Origin: Acanthaster planci
Taxonomy: Eukaryota > Echinodermata > Asteroidea > Valvatida > Acanthasteridae
Direction: 5' to 3'
NCBI RefSeq assembly: GCF_001949145.1
Contig: NW_019091368.1
Coordinates: 1,064,994 to 1,128,993 of the forward strand
DNA length: 64,000 bases
Numbering within the stretch: the stretch's first letter is position 1; the number at the start of each line of letters is the position of its first letter. The notes under the pieces are model-generated. The model had not been told where the DNA came from, made no database searches, and worked only from the letters and a program-made list of their open reading frames with translations. Shown piece by piece: positions 39,001 to 51,000 of the stretch. A program made the position numbers and the translations under genes.

Positions 39001-42000
39001 TTTGGTATGAGGGGGGGAATTAGACACCTTCTGCTGAAGACACAGTCTACTTGAAGTTCTCAGTGAACACCATCCCATTGGGCAAGGCGACCAGTCTAGT
39101 TTGCACAGGTGCACCCAGGTGTAAGGTCTTCTGTGCAGTGCTACGCTGTGCCACGCAGATAGCGGCAAAACACTGCCACATTGTAAGTATTCCTGATGAT
39201 GGCTTGTGTCTGATCAATCAGTCTATTTTTTTTACATGCACAACATGCACAAAATCTCAGCGCAATGTCAAATAAGTTCAAAGCTGTCAAATTATAAAAA
39301 AACACAGAAATACAAGAGACATCAAACTAACACTTCAAAGGCTGGAATTAAGGACAAAAAAAGTGAGTTTAACCAGGGCCTTGAATGTCTAGCTGACTTG
39401 CTCAGCTTGAAACACTGGCCGCATGGGTATTTGCTAGGAGTTCTGCCTACATGACAGAAACCACAATCAAAAAGGCACCACATCCACAATAAGGATGTTC
39501 ATGTAGCCAAGTAGCCTCCAACAGCTCTGAGTGAACTTCCCATAGTGGGCCTGAAAATCTCAAATGGAGTGAAAACTTCCCGAGAAACCAATGGAAAGCT
39601 CACCATCATCGACCTCTGCGAATGCCTCTTCTGACAGGCAGAAAGGGTCTTCCTCGTCCTCATTCAGGAGCTCCAGCTTGTAGTGGCTGGCCAGCTCTGA
39701 GATCTTGGCCGAGGTAAGTTCCCGGTCAAACTCTTCATCTTCATCATCGAAATCGTCCAGGTCAGCGATGTCGGGCTGCTGGTAGGACAGGATGGAGGCC
39801 AGACTCTGCATGTCATCATCACTGTACAAAGAATATGAGGAGCCAGTCCATTAGAATACAAGGGATTGAAAAACAATAAACTCCCACGAAGATTGGACAA
39901 ATTCCACTGGGTCTATTAGAAATGTAACCTGGAAAACTCAACCTGAACGCTATGATGAATGCCTCCACAATCGGCACAGTGCCAACCTCATGAAGTAAAA
40001 ATGGTTGGATAACTCCTCCATCCTACAAAATCTTCCAAAACCTCCTGGTGGATTTTGAAGGATGTGGGAGTTTTAACATATTTGGTTGGACAAAATAGCT
40101 GCCCTGAGGCTTTAGTAGGATTTGACACCAGCGACCTTCCAATAGTGCCAATGTCATACCTACCAAGCTCTCCTGCCCTACGCTGCCTCTCTCAATAGGC
40201 CTAATGCCGAACTGTGTTAGGACATCCCTAGAATCATTTGCTACAATGTAAGCCCAACGGTTATTATTTATATCAAGGATGTAATGAATATTGCACGTAC
40301 ACACGACTGTTGAAAATATACTCTTTATTAAGCCAACCCCCAACTACAAGTCTTACATGAGTTTTTGTCCATCCACTAGATAGGTGAGAGGACGGCTGAC
40401 ATGGTAAATTTTAACATGAATGTACATTGTTCAAATTATCAAACTAATCGGCTTGTACCAAAACTATTCAATTGGGACGATTCTATTACCACACATGTTA
40501 TGTTTGTTGATAAATGAAAAATGATCATACATGTACATGTAGGAACATGTCGTTTTAACTCTCAAATAGTCTTGATAAAAACTAAAGAATTTCTTAATTC
40601 AAGTTCAGAGAACATAACCACAGATATTTTAAATGGCAAAATGTGTTAACTGCGATCTCAACCATCAAAAGTTCCATACATATGAAAAAGAAATGTTTGA
40701 ATGACATTTAACTAGTCTGAATCAAATATGGATTTGCACCAGGGAGATGTAAATTAATACACTGAGTATACAGTGTTAAAAATACACGTCGGGCGGGGGA
40801 AAAAAATCCAAAATTAACTAGTCTGAAATTAGGGGGGAAAACTTCATCCCAAAATGTGTTAAAATTCAGAAGACAATTAAGAAAACCATTTGTCATTACT
40901 TTTGTAATCCTGATAATTCTTGTTGTGTCAGTGATTTTCAACACTTTTCAATTGTCATATAAAATCATTTAAATGAAAATAAGTTCTGGTTGTAAACTTT
41001 TCATTCATATCAATATTTATGTACCAAAAACACAGGAGAGAGAAGTACACATAAAATGCACAGCAACAAGCTTGTCCTAAGAATACATATAATTCAAACA
41101 TTTCTGCAAGCAACTGCATGAGGATTTAGTTCCCGGTATCCTTGCGTATGACGCATCATTACAATGTACAGCCTTCCCTGGTCCCAATCCCCTCCATTGT
41201 ATTCATTTTGTAGCACAGTCCCATGAATGGCCCAAGTAAGTTAAATAGAAATGCTCATGTTCCAACGATTCTTTTCTCTCCCTCTAGACCACTGGTTCTA
41301 AGGGTTCTAAGCTGTTAAGTAATGACAAGGTCATCTACGTACAAACTCAGCTCAAATCGTGGGGGATTTGAGCGGTTGGCACGCGGCAAGGGCTTTTTTC
41401 GGCGTTGTCTTGGGGATGCACTTTTGGCGGGCAGACACAAAGCGCTCTTGTCCCTGGGCGGCTGACCCCAAGGACAGCTCCTAGGTCGCCCAACAATGAA
41501 CATTAAAAGAACGACCACTTGATTGGTGGATCATTGTGACAATTAAACCCTGACAAAGTGTCCCACTAGAATTTTTTCATATTGCCACCATTTTGAAAAA
41601 AATTATGTTTGAGGAAATCAGAGATATTTTCAAACTTCTGTGAAGAATTTTTGAACATGAACTCCAAAAGACTGGGGCATCAGATGTAATTTCTCAATCC
41701 CAATTGCTGAAAAATTAACACAAAAATATAAAAAAGATAAAAATAAATTGAAAACTAATGTAGAGAGATGAAAAATGTTTCAACCCAAGATTTTTTTTTA
41801 CAATAGTGGAATGTGTTTCTTTAATTTGTTGATAGGCATTAAAATTATAAACATCAAGGAGAAAACTTCAAAGGAAAGTGGTTCAATGCACTATGCTTAT
41901 TTTTCATGGCCTGCTCTTGCTCACTCTCTATAAATTTGTGAGAAGGGAAAAGACTCTTCAGAGAATTTGACGAATGCCAGTCAAAAAGAAATTTCCTTCA

Positions 42001-45000
42001 ACATTCCTACATGTACCATGCTACATCCCCAAAGCAATTATGTGTGAAGTAGTGGCCCGTTTCGAGTGACAACTACGGTAAATTTTGCAACAAGACAATT
42101 TAGCTGATTTGGAAAGTGGAACGGGAAAGACAATTCCGGAGACAATTTCATTTTGCTTCCTCCTAAAAGCTTGTAACAAGCATTCCTCTTTAGCCTTCCA
42201 CCTGACAAAGCCCAAACAGAACTTCTCACACCTTGTGGACCCCCTTTATCACAAATGTTTCAGGCTTTTAATTTGTTCAAATCGAGTGGGTACTTGAGCA
42301 TATGGAAATAAGCACTGCTGTCTGCAATTTCAGAGCATGTTGATGACCAAAACCAGCGAGGCACTGGGATGACGCTATCAGAGCCAGATTAGGCATTTCG
42401 AAGACCTAAGGAACCAGTTTCCTGTAAGTCCTACTCTGACTTAGGCACCAGTGCGAATTCATAGCGTCAGCAAACACTGGAACCTCATATTTCATGTTGA
42501 AACAAAGCTGCACTGAGCTTCTAAGATATTTCTTGACTGTAGTTTGAAGCTTTCTGAAAATTCAAAGAGCAAAATTTTAAATTTTTCGCAGCATTCCGAA
42601 ACTGTTCATAGGCCCTGGATGCACAGCCTACTTTGCCTGATGGATAATCTGACCCTGGACGTGATCATGGACTTACGTGGCCGAGCCCTCCCTGAGCAGC
42701 ATGCAGGAGATGGTGAGTGTCATGGTGGCCGAGATGCATTTCTTGCTGATGGGCCGCAGGGTGAACTTCCGCTGCTCCTGGGTGGGCACCAAACTGGCAA
42801 AGTCCTTCATGTTGATGGTGATCTGGCAGAGGGCACGGTGCTTGCCCTTCTTGGCTTCCTGTGGTGGGAGGAATGACCAATACGTACATAGTGAAAAGTC
42901 CCGGTGGAGGCAATCTTGGTTCCAAGACCTTCCAGTAGTTCTTTCCACGACACAAAGCATCACTGGATAAATCACATCACAGGAAGGTCTTGGGTATTTG
43001 TTTGATCAGGACCGGCAAGAGGTAATAATGGTAGGATATGCATAATTCATATCACGAGTGATGATTGGCCAAAGTTATATTAAATAATCTTCAACATGCT
43101 ACGCGTTCAGGAACGTTTCCAAACTGAGCCTCAGCCATGTTGAACATGGTCTTTTCACATGCTCACAAGCATTCACAAATATCAACGGCCAAGAACTTGC
43201 CATGAGCACAGGTAACCAAAATACTTAAGCCATTTTGCAAATTTTACTGTGTCGCAAACGATGAACTGGGGTATGATGTCTCTGCTCACTTTAGCACTCA
43301 GACTTGGCCCATTTCTCCCCCAAACTGGAAATTTACAGGATGAATGCACAACCAATAGCTGAATATGGATAGTTGTTATCAAAAATAATCTATCACCGTG
43401 TCTTAAAGGCATGTTACAAACACCTAAACACAGCATCTTACAAGAAATTTTTCAGATTCAAGATCAGGAAACAATTTTTGTTTTTAATTCCACACTGAGT
43501 GACATCATAAACATATATGGATAATATAATACATGACTCGAGAGAAGCTGTTGATGGACTCCCCTGGAATGTGGGGGGGAGGGGAGAATCAATGAAAAAC
43601 ATAAGCACTGCTGAACAAATGTAGGGGGGTGTACAATGTAGGTAATCTACGTCAATAATCATCATCCTGGTATTCATAGCGGCAGGGTGTGAAGGATAGG
43701 AGCACATTGATGGAGCACTTTGGAGGGGTATGCAGTTTAACCCACATTAATGATAATAATGAACAGTTATAAAGTGCACAGATCCAGTGCTAATGTTGCT
43801 CAAGGTGACAGCGCAGTTATTACCCCCCACAAGCCCAATTCTGAGAGCTGATGTCACTCCACATCTGGCCACAACCTTCACAGGCATCCACTTGTACTCT
43901 TGGGTGGTGAAAGGCAAGTGGGGGGGGGAACTAATTTGCTGAAGGTTGCTACAAGTGTGACTAATTGGTAACCACCTGCTGGATTACCACCCCAAACCTA
44001 CGGGTACATGTACTCTCGAAAGTCCAGAATCCAACCTACTATGCCACATATCCCAAACACAGCCATTAGAGAAACAGAAAGGACATAAATGTGCACTTCA
44101 AAAAACTTCAAAATGTAGCTACGCGCCAACTTACGTCTTCTACAATAAATGTCCATTCCTTGTCTTCGAAGGGTGCATCAGGTCTGTTCTCCTGTGGAAA
44201 TAAACAAATATAAGATGAGAAACCTGATTCGGTTATGGATGGGTTACTTCAGGCACACTTCTGGAAGGGGTGCGTGAAGTCTCTGTTCTGGGCCCAATTT
44301 CATGACACTGTCTACTGGCAGAAGAGCTGTGCTTATTACAGCATGATATTTTGCTAACCTGAAGCAATATTTCATGGTGTGGTTATCCTCCCAGTTTCAC
44401 TCCTATGGAGATTTCCGTCATTACGAAACCAGTCTGAGCAAATTTTTCCTCTGAGGTAAGCGCACCTTTTGGCTGTGCTTGGTGCTTACGGTCTCCATGA
44501 AATATGTGGAGCCTCTGTCAGTGTAAAATCGTGTGCTTTCCAGCGCCATTGGGCCTTGTAGTTGAGTGTAATTTCTACAGGTGCACGTGTAACTATGAAC
44601 TGCATACAAACATGGAACTCTGCTACATTTGCGTTACATATATACATGTATATCAACAACTTGCTACTGCTAAAAACAGTTTCCATGCATGCACCTATGG
44701 TAATCTAGTGTGGCGCCAAATAATCTTTATTCTTTGGGTACGACAACATATTCTGGAACTTTTTTCAACACCAACTTTATTAGTCTTCCTAGTTTCAATC
44801 TAAGGGTGGGACTTTACGTTTAATTTGAAAACAGTTTAGAAAAGTTTCCGATACCGTTTAAATGTGTCAACGTCCCACCCCTAAAACGGTGTCATTCAAA
44901 ACGTTGAACACAACAAATTGTATACAATGTAAAAAGTTGACACAAAGTTCCGGTGATGAATTCATGGTATTCCTTTGATATGACCGAGCAGTCAAGTGTT

Positions 45001-48000
45001 CCAAAAATCAGATTATATTTGACAGGCATTGTTTACAATAAAAACTGAACGCCAGGTTGTGTCAATCAAAACGTCCAATGTGTAAATGTCCAACCCTTAT
45101 CTGAATCAGTTATTCTTTATTTAACCAAATCTATTACTTTCTACCAAAAAGCCTCTGATGTTTATCCATTCTAAAGCCATGTTACACATTACAACAGTCA
45201 CAGCGAATAATCCTTACCTTGAATAGTGTGCATGTCATTTCTACATTCTCAGGTACTGTCCATACTATGGTGCCTCGATAGGGATCTTTGATTCCAGGAA
45301 CCCACTGGTGTAGCTGTAAGAATGAAGTATATTTTAACTACAATTTAATCTGGAGGAAAATGATTTTAAAGGGATTCTACAGAACTGCTACTCCTCAACC
45401 ACAATCAAAGCAAACTCACTGTTGTAAAAAAAATTGATGAAAAAATTCAAATTTTATATCCGGATTATTTCTATTCATCTCTGTCTAGGCAGAACGTGCT
45501 TAAAATAATTTTGAAGGTAACCAAGTGCAACTTTTTTCAAAATTAACAAAAGTGTTTTTTTTCTCCAAAATACAATTAACACGTGAAACTTACAAAAATA
45601 AAACATTATTTTTGTTTGGGTTGGAAAAGCTTGTGGGATGGGAGAAACTTTCTTTTACCTCTGTGGACTTTTTTCTCCCCCGTCTTGTCCAGTGTATGCA
45701 GAGTTTGTCGGGCTGCCTGGAGATGCAAAGAAATAAAAGAGTTCAGGACAGATTTTAGTTCAGCCAGAATTACATGTAGACCCTACTGTATAGAGTTCTT
45801 TGGTTATAACACGGTTTTGTGTTCAGTCAAAATCAGCACATTGGACGCACAACTAACAAACTTCCAATTATTAAAAACTGATGACAGGGGTTTTCAAGAC
45901 AACATCAATGACAAAACAATGCTTATTCTCTGCTATGATCAGGACAAAAAATCACAAGATGCACTGTAAAGAACATTATCCTTTTAGTTATTGATAGTAC
46001 TGCATGCGTACTTGCACAGTTTGCTGCGATTCATTTAATTCTGCCATTCATTTTTCATTAGAGCCTTCACATCAGTATGGAGGATTCTTAATGTGTACAG
46101 AATATGCTCACTGATGAATCAAGAATTCTTTAAGGCACGGCTACCATTTTGTGCTGAAAAGAAACTTCACCCCGAGTTTGTGTAAAAACTTCTCTGTCAT
46201 CTGTAGGAAAACCCGGTCATGTGGAAAAAATTTGAGCAAACTGTGAAATATGCTTGTGATGATAGAAGTGTTTGAGAATGATACAGTTTATTGCCTTTAA
46301 GAACCATGGCCAAGAAGTTATTTGAAATTTCAACAAATTCAACTTTCATACAGTAAGTTACATGCTGAAACATCAGTTAATTGCAAATTGAAATGCAAAA
46401 ATTCCAAAACTTCCCTGGAGAAATGTACAGAATCATTACTCTGATATCACCAAGTAATGCAATATATCACCTGGAATATAAATCCTACAATGACTGCCAG
46501 AAAAATTCCCAAATGATTGAATTCCTGACGTCCTACACACTCCCCTAGTATATCTTTCACAATCCACCTGGGAGGAAGTTTTCAAGATTGTCAAAAATAA
46601 AACAAATTCACTGTTATTTTACATGGGATTTATTCCCTTCAATATTTCAAAGTGGAAAGGAAAAGCCAAGTGCAAGAGAAAGCAAATATGTGTTGCGGAT
46701 TATGAAAGAAAAATGATACCAAGTACAAAACAGACTGGTGCTGGCGTGTTTACACTAAAAGCAATTGCAATGCAGGTGGGTTTGCACATTATATTTAAGA
46801 ATACTTTTTAAAAAAAACCAACACTTTGAAAAGTCCATACTTTCACAATGAAATGAGCCTCAGAACCTTGGAAAATGTTTGGTCTCATCTGCAAATCGAA
46901 ACCTAAATTTACAAGTACTGAATGATCAAGCGCACTGAAATCTGTCCTGAACTGAACTGCTGTTTCCATCTTCGGATCTGTGTTTTGGGCTTGTGCTTAG
47001 TAGCCACTTGTGCATAAACTGCCTTGGGACACAATATGAAGAGGTTCACCAAACTTTTTCAGAATGGCGGGGGGGGGGAGCAGTGGAGATCTTTTCAAAA
47101 GACTGGAAACAGTGAAAGGACCCACTGTACTGAGCTCGTGTAAGAGACTGTTTCCCTATTCAAGATCAGACTAGCACAAGAACAGAATGTTCACTTTTGT
47201 ATTCCTTTATTTTCCTTTCTCTCCATTCGCTTTCCTTTCTTAAAGACTGCCGGCCCTGCGGGTACCAGACCCCTCCAGTAGGCCCGCAGCGGTTACACTA
47301 GTCAATTACCGAGCCCAAGCCGTGAAGTGGTCTATCTTCATTAGCTTGTGAGTCGCTACGCCATTTTATTGGGAATCGACCGCGCATGCAAATGATGCCC
47401 CCGGCAAAGGCAGAAGGGTACAAGGGTACAGCCCCTGAGTGCCAGGGGTTCCCAGAGCACCGCCATTGTGCCAAGTTGGTCTGTGGCTTTCTCCCCCGTG
47501 ACACACAGCAATTTTTAGGGAACTTCGCTCTCCACCTCTCCCCCTCTTTCTCCCCCCCTCCCCTCCCCGACTTCCCTTCAACCAAGCCTCTGTTCCCTGT
47601 GCATAAGTAAACACAGGTGTTCAACCTAACCATCCATATGTAAATAACGGCAGTGCGGGGCCAAGAAAGGCCCAGAGAACAAGAGCGTGACAAGCCCGGC
47701 TACACCTTTCTTGCCCCCTTGTGTTCACTCTGACACCTTTGAATAGAGATTCTCGTACCCTGTTGGCGTTACAAACACAGAAAGCCTGAATAGCTCACAC
47801 CTCGACGAGCTCCCAGGCACCTTTCTTAACGATAACATGCCTTTCACTTACTTTGCCGACCCTTCAGCACAACTGCAAGTGTTTGTGTGCGTGCGTGAGT
47901 TACATACAACTGAAGAAAAGTTTTTCTTTTTGGGGGGCCACGGTGCCACAAACCCACTTTCTCATATTACCTCCCAACCACCATGGCCCAGATAACCACA

Positions 48001-51000
48001 AAGGCGGGCGGCACAACTTGAATGAGTGCAATACGATACATGTATCCAGATTGCTGACATTTTAAGAAGGGGTCCGTTTGGACGGCAAATATTTGGAGGA
48101 ACTGGTCACTACAATTCTTTGCTTTTTACCCAGGGAAAGAAAAAAGAACTTGGGCCGACAAAAGCTATGCCACAGCTGACCCAATATTGGACAGAAATTC
48201 AAGACTGCCTTTAAAAGTGTAAAGCACTTCTACGACGTTTACAGCTTGGTCCACCTTGGGTCGCACCTCATTGTCAACACTTCAAAAAAAAGAAAGGTTT
48301 AGAAGTTCAAATGTGAATGACATTCATGATATGTGCATAAAACATGGTTCTGGACCAGCCCCTTTCGGCAGGGGCTAACACTCCCACTTAAGTGAACTTT
48401 TTTAAAGGAATGTAACAGTGGTAATCATGAGAGGGTCGAGAAATTTTGAATGGGGGAGGGTTGATGGTGAAGCAGCCAAATTTGTACTTTTAAGCTGTAA
48501 AGATTGGGCTTAATTATGTGCCACATGCATATGTAATGCTGCAACACTAGAATTTCAGTGCAGAACATAAGAATCATTACATCTGTTCCCAGCTTTCCAC
48601 CGACCAACATACAGACTCTCAACTGATTGGGAGAAGAGCTAAAATGACAGGCAGCGTCCGAAACTACAAGGTGCTAATCCCTTCAGAGATGGCTAGCCAC
48701 AAGACAGTTACAATAATCCTACAAAGGCAAATTCAGTTTCCATGTTCTGTGGGTATTTTTTTCAATAACAGTGATACTGGCTTTGCAGATTTCGTGGCCA
48801 GTTTAAACCTCAAAGCAACAAAAGGGATTTCGGAAAGCTTTTTTATCCCCTGGGTATGCGTCATCATCTTTTGTAGCAAGAGGAAGCCTGTTAGACTTCT
48901 TAACGTAGGACACATTTGGCTTTGCCATATATCTTGCTAGAATGAAATTGAAGTTATGAACCTTATTTCAGTGTTCAATACACCAGTGCAGCTATGGGTA
49001 CATGTACATGTACAAGTGAGACCGGTCCTTACAAAGAAGCATAACTCGATGCAATATAATTCTGTTGGCTAAAGAATTATGATATCATACAGGTACATGT
49101 ACATGTAAACCAGGTTTCTTTTTCTTCTAAGATATTTTGGTATCACTTGGTACACTAGACTTGTACATGAACATGTACTTCATTCCTACACACAGTGGCT
49201 GCACAGAAACACAAACTGTGTAAACCTACATGTACTAAAAACAAAACTTTAGAAATGCACTTATTCCATTAAAAAAATCCAAACTCTACTTAAACAAACA
49301 TCCAAGTGATGCGAGCGTCATCACTCATCAGAGCAAGGAGTGACGAGGAATAGAAAAAAGCACAGCAGAAGAAGGGCAGCATACACGGATGTTACAAATG
49401 TGATCAGATCGGGAGATCTCACACAATGAGTTGCCCTCAACTCTCTGACATCTGACTATTGGAGGATTGAGGGTAAAGGCTGTTTTCATCTTTTCTGTTT
49501 TAGCTTGCCTCAGAAAGAGCTGACTGACCTCTATTTTGATGCATCATCTTGCTTGGAATCTTGACAAAGAAACAGACATTATGTGGATGGAAATATGTGG
49601 AAGGTCCCGTATGATTTACACTGTGTGAGATTCTTTTGACGAGATTCTTTTGAAGATCTTTCATTTCAAACGGATTTTGCTCCTTTAGGATTCATTTCAT
49701 TAGGTTGGGTTATCAACAGGAATCGACTTTTCAAGAAATGGTAGAACTGAGTGAGCATCCTAAGTAATTGTTGTTTGCTAGGCAGGATGCAAACAAAGGA
49801 CTGGCAGCTTATGTGGGATGTAGTTTCCATTCCTCTAAAAGATACATGTTCAACTTCAAGCCAATTTCGGATAATGTGGGATGGTTGCTTTTTGGCAAGT
49901 TGCTTGTCAAAAAACTCTCATAAAATTACCTCCCCGTTAGAAAAGAAAAACCTGTCTTTGATTAAATTACCTTCTACATCTACATCACTCGACATTCAAA
50001 CTCTGATATCTATTAAATCAAAAGATTAAGTCTGAGCAGAAAACCTAAGCTGTATCGAGAGCAGAAAAGACAACTTTTAATCCCTCCATAAAAAAAGAAA
50101 ATCACAGAGAATAGCATTAGAATTAAGAAGAAAAACACAACAAGGATGTTTGGGGCAACTCTACTTTAGAAGCGGAATTTTGAAAGGCAACATCACAATC
50201 CACTGCATAAGAAGGTGGATATAATGGCATAATCAAGGGAGCGAAGGGTACAATCTCACCAGTTGAGGAACAAATGACTTTGGATTTAGGTTGGCGAGGT
50301 ACCTGTACACAAGGCGGTGTGGTTGCAATCCTTGGCAGAATGGGGAGTTCAATTAGGTGAGATTATGTACCCAAGAAAAGGTGAAGTGAATCAAGAGGAG
50401 AAAGACGGGCTGCAAAGAGGTACAAGTTGGTGGGTGCAATTAACAGGGGCAGTACACGGCCATTCTTGATACAGGTGGGTGAACAGATGCAGTGACAATA
50501 GGGATTTTTCATTCTCACTTGATCACACTGGCACTGAGCACTGTACAAAAGCATGCTGGCAATAAATTAAGGTTCAGGGCACTCCATCAATGTGCCAGTA
50601 TGTGCACTCATCTCCTAATCCGACAAATTTGTCATGATTATTCAAAGAGAATTCTTTTTTTTTTTAGGTTAAACATCTTCCAATTCCTAAATAATAACAA
50701 CCAACATACAAGAAAGCCAATTCAAGTCATGCACTACGGTGCATGTTGATACCTGTATACATCAGAGTATGTACGTCCGAGTCCTAAAACGTGTTCCTGA
50801 ATTATCATTTAAGCAGGGTCTTTGAAGGCTATCTTAGAATTCTTGGGTGAACCTGCATCAAACCCAGAGATTTGAACTATGGCCTCATCTGAATAATTTG
50901 GCTTGGCTTTGGCTACGGCAATAGCACACACTGCATTGGAAGCCCCTGACTTACAGATGAATCTATTTTTCATAGTCTCCGGTGTTTTTGAAAGTCTTAG

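Larger units (their letters stand above)
35036..39603 (-). other. EHBP1: EHBP1 intron 6
   Basis: A 4568-nt intron containing the foldback MITE at 35160-35278, a GC-richer block at about 36540-37290, and a CAAA microsatellite. In vertebrates further NPF-bearing segments are encoded in this part of the gene; I searched for them here and found none. Confidence 0.75.

Noticed and set aside
41315-41518. Minus-strand frame ending in LYVDDLVIT, like a reverse transcriptase active site
   Set aside because: The match is about ten residues followed by a stop, and upstream residues show no copia or other reverse transcriptase similarity; judged a coincidence.
42544-42970. Plus-strand frames of 97-110 codons
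   Set aside because: Antisense shadows of EHBP1 exon 5.
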